Origin: Gammaproteobacteria bacterium
GTDB taxonomy: Bacteria > Pseudomonadota > Gammaproteobacteria > Steroidobacterales > Steroidobacteraceae
Direction of reading: 5' to 3'
Length of the DNA: 64,000 nt
Assembly: GCA_028293765.1 (NCBI GenBank)
Contig: JAQGOG010000048.1
Span: 1-64,000, forward strand
Part shown: piece after piece, positions 8,820 through 16,999 of the stretch
Position numbering within the stretch: the first letter of the stretch is position 1
Layout: each line of letters starts with the position of its first letter
The notes under the pieces: model-generated
The model's input: the letters and a program-made list of their open reading frames with translations, nothing else
Database searches by the model: none
What the model was told of the DNA's origin: nothing
Program-made: the position numbers and the translations under genes

Positions 8820-9848
8820 ATGCGATGTCGAGCAGCGTTAGCTGGCCTCGTTGCGAGTGTCTGCCTTGGTCCGCATGCGTTCGCGCAGAAGGTCAACACT
8901 GGGCAGAGAAATATGGCTCTGGTCAAGACGATCGCCCATCAGGAAGGCGACGCGCGCCTGGACTACGCGTCTATAGATGGGATGTCGAGGCGTCTCTACG
9001 TTGCCAGAGGATTCGGCGTCACGGCAGTTGACCTGGATACCGAGCAGGTGACCAGGCAGTTGGTCGCCGGCCAGCACGTGCATGCCGTCATTCCGTTACC
9101 GGGCGGACGCGCGCTCAGCACGAACGGTGACACCAATACAGCGACGTTGTTCGAAGGGAGTTCGGGCAAGATCCTGGCGCAAATCGAGACCGGGAGAGAC
9201 CCGGACGCAGCCGTCTTCGATCCGATGAGCGGTCTCGTATTCGTAATGAACGCCAAAGACGGTGATGCGACGCTGGTCGATCCTGTCGGCGGTAAAGCGG
9301 TCGGACGCCTGTCGCTCGGGGGGAAGCCGGAGTTTGCCGTTGTCGACGGGCACGGCCGGTTGTTCGTCAATATCGAAGACCAGAATAAAACGGCCGTGAT
9401 CGACACAGTCGGTCGCAAAATTCTCGGCGGTTACGCTCTGCCTGGCTGTGAGGGCCCATCGGCTCTTGGAATCGATATTGAGTCGGGAGTGCTGGTCGCG
9501 GCGTGCGCAAACCGTACGGCTGTGGCCCTTCGTGCCGCCGACGGCGGCATCATCACACCGCACCTCCGGATCGACCGGAAGCCCGATGCCGTCATCTTCG
9601 ACGCGGCAAACAAGACCTTTTACATCCCTTGTGGGCGCGACGGAACGCTCGCTGTGATTTCCGGATCAAACGACGGCGCCTGGTCGGTTCGGGCGAGCGT
9701 CTCGACTGCGGTGGGTGCTCACACCGGTGCGCTGGATACCAAGACTGGCCGCCTCTACCTTCCTACGGCCGATTACCAACTCACCCTCAGCGGCATCGCG
9801 CCTGCTGACGGCACTTTTCGTATACTCGTGCTCGCATCGAAGCCTTAG
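8820..9848 (+). CDS. secreted YVTN/YncE-like beta-propeller protein
   Basis: 342-residue protein with a signal peptide (LAGLVASVCLGPHAFAQK). Repeated blades of about 40 residues follow, carrying motifs such as RLYVARG, GLVFVMNAKDGDATLVD, GRLFVNIEDQNKTAVID and TKTGRLYLPTADYQL. Such seven-bladed propellers bind ligands or partner proteins in the periplasm; no enzyme activity is implied. I prefer the ATG at 8820 because it gives a proper signal peptide; an in-frame ATG lies at 8775. The gene follows the TonB receptor and faces the DUF4387 gene tail to tail. Confidence 0.82.
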   Translation: MRCRAALAGLVASVCLGPHAFAQKVNTGQRNMALVKTIAHQEGDARLDYASIDGMSRRLYVARGFGVTAVDLDTEQVTRQLVAGQHVHAVIPLPGGRALSTNGDTNTATLFEGSSGKILAQIETGRDPDAAVFDPMSGLVFVMNAKDGDATLVDPVGGKAVGRLSLGGKPEFAVVDGHGRLFVNIEDQNKTAVIDTVGRKILGGYALPGCEGPSALGIDIESGVLVAACANRTAVALRAADGGIITPHLRIDRKPDAVIFDAANKTFYIPCGRDGTLAVISGSNDGAWSVRASVSTAVGAHTGALDTKTGRLYLPTADYQLTLSGIAPADGTFRILVLASKP

Positions 9849-10013
9849 GTGCAGCTGCGGCGCAAATGCAGGCCTAGGATGGCGGCGATGCGCTGGCCGC
9901 CCCCGATGCATTGGGTAACGATGCTTTTCATACGATCACTCCGGTTGCGGCCGGCATTGCCACCGGTGTTCGCTCGTGCGGGGAATCGAAGCCGCGATCG
10001 GCGGCGCGACAAA

Positions 10014-10322
10014 TCAGGCGACTTCGATCTGCAGCAGCGGGACGTACTGCTGTCCGCCGTAGCAATCCCCGTCCTCCAGCTCGCCCTGAAAAATGGGCCG
10101 GGGCATCGAGGCTTTGATGGCCATCGCATGGTCGTGATAGACGAGCGTGATGTCATCCACCCGCTGGCGATAGATGGCCGCCAACAGGTCCCTCGTCAGC
10201 GGCTGTGACCGCTTCGCGCGCTCGTAGTTCTCCTGGCTCGAGAACATGAGATCGAACGTCAGGACGAAGGGTCCCGCGTTCTTGGAGCGAATCAGGCTAC
10301 ACAGATCAAACAAGGTTGCCAT
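10014..10322 (-). CDS. DUF4387 domain protein
   Basis: 102-residue protein matching the DUF4387 pattern: LCSLIRSKNAGPFVLTFDLMF at the N-terminus, a middle ITLVYHDHAMAIKASMPRP and a C-terminal QQYVPLLQIEV. Genes of this family typically sit next to, or are fused to, DUF1446/AtuA proteins. Here it starts two bases after the AtuA-like gene, so the two are almost certainly co-translated and may form one enzyme. Biochemical function is not established. Confidence 0.88.
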   Translation of the reverse strand: MATLFDLCSLIRSKNAGPFVLTFDLMFSSQENYERAKRSQPLTRDLLAAIYRQRVDDITLVYHDHAMAIKASMPRPIFQGELEDGDCYGGQQYVPLLQIEVA

Positions 10323-10324
10323 GG

Positions 10325-11695
10325 CTACACTTCCACGAACTCGGTGCGAAACATCTCGTAGGGGTCATCGGGTGCGACCACGTGATTGACGCTGAACCGA
10401 TACACGGCGCCTCGGGGCAGCTCCGGTGGGGAAAACGGGTAGGCAATGCTGCTGATGATTCCGTGATACTCCGGTACCGGCAGGTGAGCGCTCACGTGGC
10501 TCACGAAAGTGGCAATCTTGTTAGCCAGTTCCTGCGTCGGTGCAGTGATTGTGATGAGCACGCCGACCTCGTATGCCAGTGCCGAATTGCGGTTAGGCTC
10601 GAGGCCGCCCATCACGGCATCGCGCCCGTATATTCGGTAGCTGATGTCATAGTCTTTGCCCGTCAGCTGCCCCGGAAACAGGTCGGCGATCCGCGCGTCG
10701 AAGAACGCTCGTGCCTTGGGAAGCAAGGTGTCGAGCGCCCGAATGATGTAAGGGTCACGAATTCCGCCGATGACGATGGTCTGATACCCCACGAGCTGTG
10801 AGCCCTCGAGCTTGACCGTGTACTGGGTGGCCGCCCTGAAGCGCGAGCCGGTGACCCGCACCAGGCGGGCGGAGAGCGCCTGGTACTCGGCTGCCTCGGT
10901 ATCGATGACCCCTGAGGGTTCCGTGAGAAGAAACGGGTTCGCATTCTCGTAAAGGGTGTGCGCGGCAATGGTTTGCGGCGTGCACCTTGCGTTGAGATCC
11001 AGCGGCTCGATATCAAAGTGGTCAGCGCGGATGCTTGCGAACATGCAATCCGCGGCGGGCACGACCGCACAAGCGGCGCCGCACTCGAGAGTCTTGGCCG
11101 CGTGCCAGGACAGGCCGGGGTCCGCACCCAGGGTGAGAGGAATCGCGGCGTACAATGCCGAGTCACTGGCCCTGCCAGCGAGCACTACCTCAGCTCCTGC
11201 GGCAACGGCGGCCTGTATGGGTTCCGTGCCCATCATGCCGACGATGTGACTCGAGTCGATGACCTGTTCGGAAATGGGTGGCGCAGGGAAGAGCGGCCGG
11301 ATGCGCTGCTCGGCCAGCCGCCGCTTCAGATACGCTTTTGACTGGTCGGATTTGATTAAGGCCAGCTTGAAATGAAGTCGCTCCTCGCCGGCGATTTCCC
11401 GCGCGAGTTGCGCCATCCAGTCGACACCCACGTCGCGGCCGCTCGTACCGCACGAGCCGATGATGAGCGGCACTTTGAGCGTGTCGCGAGCCTTCAGCAG
11501 CAGCCGCAGGTCGCGTGCACACGCCTCCCGCGATAGTTTCGGTTTGCCGGATCCCAGGTAAGCGGGCCCGGAATCGGTCGACCCGGCGTCACAGGCTATG
11601 AAGGTCGGCGCGAGCGCGATGCCGCGGTTCAATGACTCGACCTTGAATCCAGCCCCCAGCACCCCGGTAGCCGCAAGCACCTTTATTTCCATCAA
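10325..11695 (-). CDS. AtuA-like (DUF1446) acyclic terpene utilization family protein
   Basis: 456-residue cytoplasmic protein with the family's features: VLAATGVLGAGF near the start, FIACDAGSTDSGPAYLG, LIIGSCGTSGRDVGVDW and AEVVLAGRASDSALYAA. AtuA of Pseudomonas is needed for citronellol/geranyl catabolism, but its reaction is unclear and the family is broader than terpene use. It is in an operon with the upstream MFS gene (37 nt gap) and the downstream DUF4387 gene. The context suggests degradation of an imported organic acid or terpenoid-like compound. Confidence 0.87.
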   Translation of the reverse strand: MMEIKVLAATGVLGAGFKVESLNRGIALAPTFIACDAGSTDSGPAYLGSGKPKLSREACARDLRLLLKARDTLKVPLIIGSCGTSGRDVGVDWMAQLAREIAGEERLHFKLALIKSDQSKAYLKRRLAEQRIRPLFPAPPISEQVIDSSHIVGMMGTEPIQAAVAAGAEVVLAGRASDSALYAAIPLTLGADPGLSWHAAKTLECGAACAVVPAADCMFASIRADHFDIEPLDLNARCTPQTIAAHTLYENANPFLLTEPSGVIDTEAAEYQALSARLVRVTGSRFRAATQYTVKLEGSQLVGYQTIVIGGIRDPYIIRALDTLLPKARAFFDARIADLFPGQLTGKDYDISYRIYGRDAVMGGLEPNRNSALAYEVGVLITITAPTQELANKIATFVSHVSAHLPVPEYHGIISSIAYPFSPPELPRGAVYRFSVNHVVAPDDPYEMFRTEFVEV

Positions 11696-11732
11696 AATTT
11701 CCCCTCGGGCTGCAGCCGCAGGTTCGCGTTCT

Positions 11733-13097
11733 TCACTGGGACGATTCTTCGAGTGTCAGGCCCCGGGTTCGCGGGCCGAATGCGCCCACCGCAACGACGA
11801 CCACGGGCATGCAGGAGGCAATGAAGACGAATACGCCGGTCGTTCCGAAATCGCGCAGTGCGATCGCGATCGCGAAGCCCGACACAATCGTGGCCAACCG
11901 GCTGAAGGAATAGACAAAGCCGACCGCTCTTGCACGGATGCGCGTGGGGTAGAGTTCGGTCTGATAGGCGTGATACGAGTACGACAGCACGATGTTGGAA
12001 ATCGTCACCAGGCTGCCGAACAGGACCAGCTCCGCCGCGGCGGACTGTTGCGAAAACAGCAGGCCGAAGAGCGCGGTGCCGGCGGCCCCGATGACGATCT
12101 GCCACTTGCGTTCGATGCGGTCGGCGATGAAGGAGCACAGCAGCGGCGTCAGCGGATACACGATCGCAATGACGAATGAATACTGCAGGCTCTTGACGAA
12201 ACTGACACCCTGGGATGTCAGGAGTGCGGGGACCCAGTTGCTGAATCCGTAGAATCCCAGCGCCTGGAAGATGTTCAAGGCGAGGAGCATCCAGGTGCGG
12301 CGCAGATACGGCGGCCGGAATATTTCACCGAAGCCCGAGCTGCCGGGTGTTTCGGCAACCTTCACCGGCAGTACCGGCGGGAGCTCGCCGCCGATCTCCT
12401 GCCGCACCCGCCACTCGAGCTTCGACACCAGGCGCTCAGCGGCGTCCACGTGGCCTTGCTGCAGTAGCCAGCGCGGGGATTCGGGAAGGAATCGGTACAC
12501 CCACCACGCTACGGCTGTTGCGCATAGCGGAAACGCCGCAGCGTCGCGCCACCCGGATATCCCGAATGGAGCTCGTGGCAGCAGCAACCACGACAGCAAC
12601 GCGGCTACCGGAACCGCCAGGTACATGAGGCCGTAATTGATTGCGAAGGCCTTGCCCCGCCGATCCTTCGGAACCCACTCGGCGATGTAGCTGTCGATCG
12701 TGACCAACTGTACGCCGACGCCTAGCCCAGCGATGAATCGCCACAAGTCCACGCCGACGGCCGTGCTCTGCGCAGCCATGACCAGCGTTGCGGCGACGTA
12801 CCAGACAAGGGAGCCGAGCAGAATCGCGCGGCGGCCGAATCGATCGGCAACGGCTGCAAATGAGGAGGTTCCGATGAAGAGTCCGAGGAACGTCGCAGCG
12901 GCGAAACTCGCTTGATCGGTGAGGCCGAACAAGCCTTTCGCATCCGCGTTGAATACTCCGGCGCGAATCAAGCCCGGACTGAGCGTACTGGTCAGAGCGA
13001 TCTCGTAAATTTCGAAGAATCCGCACAGCGAAAGCAGGGCGATGAGCTGCCACATGTAGCGCGAGGCAGGCAGCCGGTTGAACCGAGCCGTGATCAT
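11733..13097 (-). CDS. MFS transporter (sugar/organic-acid porter type)
   Basis: 454 residues with 12 predicted membrane helices. The loop motif DRFGRRAILLG after helix 2, the RFLPESPRWLL signature after helix 6 and the second-half ADRIERKWQIVIG/YPTRIRARAVGF motifs are typical of the metabolite:H+ symporter/sugar porter branch. The start at MITARF (13095-13097) is chosen because the protein then begins just before helix 1 and no ATG lies immediately upstream in frame. It is first in the operon with the AtuA-like and DUF4387 genes, and divergent from the citrate-synthase-like gene. It likely imports the compound this module consumes. Confidence 0.88.
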   Translation of the reverse strand: MITARFNRLPASRYMWQLIALLSLCGFFEIYEIALTSTLSPGLIRAGVFNADAKGLFGLTDQASFAAATFLGLFIGTSSFAAVADRFGRRAILLGSLVWYVAATLVMAAQSTAVGVDLWRFIAGLGVGVQLVTIDSYIAEWVPKDRRGKAFAINYGLMYLAVPVAALLSWLLLPRAPFGISGWRDAAAFPLCATAVAWWVYRFLPESPRWLLQQGHVDAAERLVSKLEWRVRQEIGGELPPVLPVKVAETPGSSGFGEIFRPPYLRRTWMLLALNIFQALGFYGFSNWVPALLTSQGVSFVKSLQYSFVIAIVYPLTPLLCSFIADRIERKWQIVIGAAGTALFGLLFSQQSAAAELVLFGSLVTISNIVLSYSYHAYQTELYPTRIRARAVGFVYSFSRLATIVSGFAIAIALRDFGTTGVFVFIASCMPVVVVAVGAFGPRTRGLTLEESSQ

Positions 13098-13162
13098 GGC
13101 GACCTGCTGCAGGGATTCCGAGTGCTCGTCCGTCGCGTCGCGCTGTATGTTGATGGAGTTAA

Positions 13163-13180
13163 TCAATGTATGAGGAGGGG
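13163..13180 (+). promoter_or_regulatory. candidate regulatory box B, second copy
   Basis: TCAATGTATGAGG plus AGGGG, nearly identical to 6288-6305. It lies in the 177-nt divergent region between the MFS gene and the HTH/citrate synthase gene, 66 nt upstream of the MFS start. Confidence 0.4.
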
Positions 13181-13220
13181 TTTCCACGATATCCGGATTA
13201 GAGCGGTCGTCTCCGCGGTG

Positions 13221-13246
13221 GTCAATCTTGATTCCATATGTCAATC
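13221..13246 (-). promoter_or_regulatory. candidate operator box A, second copy
   Basis: GTCAATCTTGATT followed by CCATATG and TCAATC. The first 13 bases plus CATAT match the reverse complement of 6195-6219, so this copy is inverted relative to the one before the TonB receptor. It sits 29 nt upstream of the citrate-synthase-like start and 124 nt upstream of the MFS start, well placed to control both divergent promoters. Confidence 0.5.
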
Positions 13247-13274
13247 TATGGGCCGTGCACTCGGGAGGCGACGT

Positions 13275-14504
13275 ATGGTTGTTCCGGGACCGGCCGGCAG
13301 CGAAGCTCTGTATACCACCGCGAAAGAAGCCGCCGGCGCGCTCGGCGTGAGTATTCCCACGCTCTACGCCTATGTGAGTCGCGGCCTCATCCGGTCTCAA
13401 GGCGTGCCAGGCTCACGCAACCGCCGTTATTGGAAGGTGGACATCGAGCGTCTCAAGGGGAGACGCATCCCGGATGAACAGCATGAGAGACCGCCTGTTC
13501 CGGGCGAAGAAAGCAGGGGGCCGGTCGGTGAAACGAAGATCACGCTGCTGACCCAGCGCGGCCTGTATTACCGCGGGCGGGATGTTGCTGAGCTGGCCGA
13601 GACGGAGACTTTCGAGTCGGTGGCGGCGCTGTTGTGGGAGGCGGATCCCGGGACGGTCTTTGGCAGGAGCTTGCCGGCAGCCCCGCCGTCCTATCCCAGA
13701 CTCAGACGCAGCCTGGCTGAGTTGACGGTGCTCGAACAGGCGATGGCATTGTTTCCGCTCATCGAGCGGGCCAATCCACGTTCCTACGATCTTTCCAAGG
13801 TGGGCTTCGCGCGCACGGGCGCCGATTTGTCGCGGTGGTTTGCGGCGATACTCGTGGGCGCAAATGGTCCGAGCGCGGCTCCCGTGCACGAATTCATTGC
13901 CGAGTCGCTTGGCGCGCCGCAGGGATTTGCGGACATCATCCGGCGCCTGCTGATTGTTTGCGCCGATCATGAGTTCGATCCGACTACGTACGCGGTGCGC
14001 GCGACGGCCAATGCTGGCGTGACGCCGTATTACGCCGTCGTCACGGGGATCATCGCCTCCAGAGGTCAGCGGCTTCAATCAGGGCGAATCGAAGCCGCCG
14101 CGCGCCTGCTCGAAGAGATCGTCAGTACCCCGGATCCACGCGACTCGATCGTTGCGCGGTTCCGCAATGGCGAACAACTGGTCGGCTTCGGTTCGCCCGT
14201 GCATGACAAGAAGGACCCGCGCGCCGCCATAGTGATGGATGCGCTCACAAAGAGGTTCGGCGACGACATCGAGCTCAAGCGCCTGCACCGGGCCGCCGAC
14301 ACGGCTGCCGAGATCTCCGGGGCGCTGATGGACTTTATCCTGCCGGCACTCTTTGTCGGTCGCAAGCTGGGACTGAAGGGCCAGGAGCTGGCCGTCGCCT
14401 CTTTGGGGCGGATGGCCGGATGGATTGCTCATGCGTCGGAGCAATACCATGGACATCCGATGATCAGACCCAGGGCGCGCTACACGGGCCCCTTGCCGCC
14501 GTGA
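13275..14504 (+). CDS. helix-turn-helix/citrate synthase fusion protein
   Basis: 409 residues. An N-terminal MerR/excisionase-type helix-turn-helix (about 10-60: TTAKEAAGALGVSIPTLYAYVSRGLI followed by RRYWKVDIERL) is joined to a citrate-synthase fold (about 80-405). The citrate-synthase catalytic His and Asp positions are not obvious by eye: the usual NHE and PGFGH stretches read VRATANAGVTPYY and LVGFGSPVHDKKDPRA. Activity is therefore uncertain. GGGAGGCG just before the ATG at 13275 decides the start. The protein may be an enzyme, or a citrate-synthase-derived sensor controlling the divergent MFS operon; the latter is inference. Confidence 0.85.
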   Translation: MVVPGPAGSEALYTTAKEAAGALGVSIPTLYAYVSRGLIRSQGVPGSRNRRYWKVDIERLKGRRIPDEQHERPPVPGEESRGPVGETKITLLTQRGLYYRGRDVAELAETETFESVAALLWEADPGTVFGRSLPAAPPSYPRLRRSLAELTVLEQAMALFPLIERANPRSYDLSKVGFARTGADLSRWFAAILVGANGPSAAPVHEFIAESLGAPQGFADIIRRLLIVCADHEFDPTTYAVRATANAGVTPYYAVVTGIIASRGQRLQSGRIEAAARLLEEIVSTPDPRDSIVARFRNGEQLVGFGSPVHDKKDPRAAIVMDALTKRFGDDIELKRLHRAADTAAEISGALMDFILPALFVGRKLGLKGQELAVASLGRMAGWIAHASEQYHGHPMIRPRARYTGPLPP

Positions 14505-14547
14505 CCCCGGGTGGATTAACTGCCGTTTGCGCAAGCAGCGCAATAAT

Positions 14548-14584
14548 GTGTCTGGAGTGAAACAAATGAGAGCAGTCCGCACAT
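14548..14584 (+). promoter_or_regulatory. repeated upstream element C, copy 2
   Basis: Matches 8721-8757 at 27 of 37 positions and the 18012 copy at about 20 of its first 26. It lies 36 nt before the start of the intact response regulator, so it could be its promoter or autoregulatory site. Confidence 0.45.
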
Positions 14585-14620
14585 CAGGAAAGCGATTTCG
14601 AATGCTACCCTCATGAGAGA

Positions 14621-15343
14621 ATGACCTCGCTGCCTCATCTCCTGATTGTCGACGATGACGAGGATATTCTCTCCTTGTTGACGAAGTTCTTTCACAAGCA
14701 TTCGCATACGGTGACGGTTGCGGCGGACGGGGCCGCAATGTTCGCCGCCCTCGAAGCGCACTCGATCGATCTCGTCATCCTCGACCTGATGTTGCGGGGA
14801 GAAGATGGACTCGCCCTGTGCCGGCGGCTGCGCACGATATCCCACGTTCCGGTCATCATGCTCACCGCAATGGGAGACCATATGGATCGTGTCGTTGGAC
14901 TCGAGGTGGGGGCCGATGACTACCTGACAAAACCGTTCGACCAGCGCGAATTGCTGGCCCGCGTCAAGGCGGTGCTGCGCCGGGTGGCGGCAACTGAGGC
15001 CCTGCCGACGCCCGCCGACACGCGGCCGGCACTTTGCTTCGCAGACTGGCGGCTCGACGTCGCACGGCGGGAGCTGCGGTCAGCGGACAACACTCTTGTC
15101 GTCCTCTCGGGCGGGGAGTTCGATCTGCTACTGGTGTTTGCGGAGCATCCCCAGAGGGTTCTGACGCGCGACCAGTTGCTTGACTTATCGCGAGGCGCGT
15201 CGCATGCCGCCTATGACCGCAGCATCGATGTCCAGGTGAGCCGGCTGCGCTACAAGCTGGAGGCCGATCCAAAGAACCCCTCGCTGATTCGCACTGTTCG
15301 CAATGGCGGCTATATCTTCGTACCAAAGGTGACGCGCGGATGA
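14621..15343 (+). CDS. OmpR-family response regulator
   Basis: 240 residues: receiver domain (about 5-120) with acidic pocket VDDDED, phospho-acceptor Asp55 in ILDLML, and the Lys of LTKPF; then a winged-helix DNA-binding domain (about 135-235, ending TVRNGGYIFVPKV). The stop overlaps the start of the kinase gene by four bases, so the two form a two-component pair. It is a close paralogue of the interrupted gene at 5351. A scar of an RND efflux operon lies just beyond the kinase, so the original target may have been an efflux pump. Confidence 0.95.
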   Translation: MTSLPHLLIVDDDEDILSLLTKFFHKHSHTVTVAADGAAMFAALEAHSIDLVILDLMLRGEDGLALCRRLRTISHVPVIMLTAMGDHMDRVVGLEVGADDYLTKPFDQRELLARVKAVLRRVAATEALPTPADTRPALCFADWRLDVARRELRSADNTLVVLSGGEFDLLLVFAEHPQRVLTRDQLLDLSRGASHAAYDRSIDVQVSRLRYKLEADPKNPSLIRTVRNGGYIFVPKVTRG

Positions 15344-16704
15344 AGATCCTTGCCTGGCCGCGTGACACCATCGCATCACGTTTCATCTGGACGGTTGTTT
15401 TGGCCGTCGTGGTCTCTTTGGCGCTCGTCCGTCTGTTTTTTGTCTTTGGCGGTGTCTGGGCGCGCGAGCCCTTGGATCATTCGATCCTGCGTGCGCGGGC
15501 GGGCGATGTCGTCCGCGTGATTGAAGCGGCGCCGTCGCAACTGCGTTCAACATTAGCGGCCGCTGCAGCGACGAAGGAGGTCGCCGTGGACTGGTACGAC
15601 GCCGCGTCGCCCGTCTCGGCGATGCTTTGGCGCGACAGCGGTCTGCTCAAGAGCAAGCCGCTGCAGAGGAGCCTTTTAGGTGATTTGCAGCGAACTGCCG
15701 TGGTGTTCGAACCGAAAAGTGCGATAAGGCCGCCTCTGGCCTTCAGCCGCGATCAGCCGCGATACGCTGCCGCGTATTTTTTGTCCGTCCAGCTCAGGGA
15801 TCACAGTTGGCTGGTCTTCAGCGTACCGCGCAGAACCTGGGGTCTGCCTGACCTGCAGCGCTGGACTGTCTGGTTGACATTTGTGACGCTGTCGACCGCA
15901 ACCGTTTGCGCGATCGCCACACGCCGATTCGTCCGACCCATCAAGCAACTCGCCGCGGCGGTACGCCGCTTTGGCGTAAATCCCCAAGCGCCTCCACTCG
16001 CCGAGAGCGGGCCGCAGGAATTCCGAGACGTGATCCGCGCGTTCAATACCATGCAAGCGCAAATCCAGAAGTTCGTGACGTACCGCACGATGATGCTCGC
16101 CGCCATCTCGCACGATCTGCGTACGCCGTTGACCCGGGTGCGTTTGCGCGGGGAGTTGATCGACGACGAGATACAGCAGGCGAGACTATTCAGGGATGTC
16201 GACGAGATGCACACGATGGTCGACGGCGCTCTCGCGTTCTTCAGGGGCGATGCGGACGAGGAGGCGACGACGACGTTCGATCTCGCGGGCGTGCTACAGA
16301 CCATCGCCAACGATTACGCCGATCAAGGCATTGCAATTGGTTACGTGGGGCCGGCCCATGCGGTCTATTGCGGGCGGCCGTTCGGCTTGAAGAGGGCTTT
16401 CACCAACTTGATTGAGAACGCTGTGAAATACGCCACGCCCCCCGAGATCGAACTTTGCTGCCGGGAGAAGTCCGTTACGGTTGCGGTCCGGGATCAAGGA
16501 ACCGGAATCCCACCCGACGCGCTGGCTCGGGTCTTTGCCCCGTTTTTCCGGGTCGACAGATCGCGCAATCGGGCCACCGGGGGTGTCGGTCTCGGCTTGA
16601 CGGCAGCGCAGGCCATCATCAGCGGTCACGGCGGCGACATCACCCTCTCCAATCAAGATACCGGCGGATTGGAAGCGCTCGTCACGTTGCCCTACGTCGT
16701 CTGA
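15340..16704 (+). CDS. EnvZ-like sensor histidine kinase
   Basis: 454 residues: transmembrane helix about 15-37, periplasmic domain about 38-165, second helix about 172-195, HAMP linker ([14 protein letters not shown]), HisKA with phospho-acceptor His258 ([12 protein letters not shown]), and HATPase_c with an N box ([10 protein letters not shown]), DQGTGIP and GVGLGL. Architecture and order (regulator then kinase) match OmpR/EnvZ-type pairs. The signal is unknown. The last 23 bases overlap the 3' end of the convergent RND remnant. Confidence 0.94.
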   Translation: MKILAWPRDTIASRFIWTVVLAVVVSLALVRLFFVFGGVWAREPLDHSILRARAGDVVRVIEAAPSQLRSTLAAAAATKEVAVDWYDAASPVSAMLWRDSGLLKSKPLQRSLLGDLQRTAVVFEPKSAIRPPLAFSRDQPRYAAAYFLSVQLRDHSWLVFSVPRRTWGLPDLQRWTVWLTFVTLSTATVCAIATRRFVRPIKQLAAAVRRFGVNPQAPPLAESGPQEFRDVIRAFNTMQAQIQKFVTYRTMMLAAISHDLRTPLTRVRLRGELIDDEIQQARLFRDVDEMHTMVDGALAFFRGDADEEATTTFDLAGVLQTIANDYADQGIAIGYVGPAHAVYCGRPFGLKRAFTNLIENAVKYATPPEIELCCREKSVTVAVRDQGTGIPPDALARVFAPFFRVDRSRNRATGGVGLGLTAAQAIISGHGGDITLSNQDTGGLEALVTLPYVV

Positions 16705-16966
16705 GCCGCAAGGCCCAGAGGCGAAGCGGCTCGAGATAGAGATAGACGACGGGCGTCGTGTAAAGCGTCAGTATCCGGCTCACGATCAACCCGCCGGCGA
16801 TGGATATTCCGAGCGGCCTGCGCAGCTCCGAGCCGGCGCCATTGTCGAGAATCATCGGCACCGCGCTCAGCTCGAAAGTCTGCCGTGATGTCGAGTTTTG
16901 GGCCAGCAGTCGCTCATGGCGCGTGAGGTCGAGCTGCGCATTGCGCAGCAGCGACTGGTCCGTCAT
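16682..16966 (-). pseudogene. deletion scar joining an efflux adaptor (MFP) fragment to an RND pump C-terminus
   Basis: One open frame whose first third reads as the helical hairpin of an MdtA-type periplasmic adaptor ([20 protein letters not shown]). It then passes directly into the last transmembrane segment of an MdtB/C-like RND pump ([20 protein letters not shown], then [17 protein letters not shown]). In living operons these sequences are thousands of bases apart in separate genes. A single large in-frame deletion explains the join. The frame stays open a little upstream of the ATG at 16966, to about 16990. It is unlikely to be functional. It shows that the adjacent two-component system once neighboured an mdtABC-like operon. 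Confidence 0.8.
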
Positions 16967-16999
16967 GAGTTGCGCATTTTGATATCTGTAGACCCTGCG

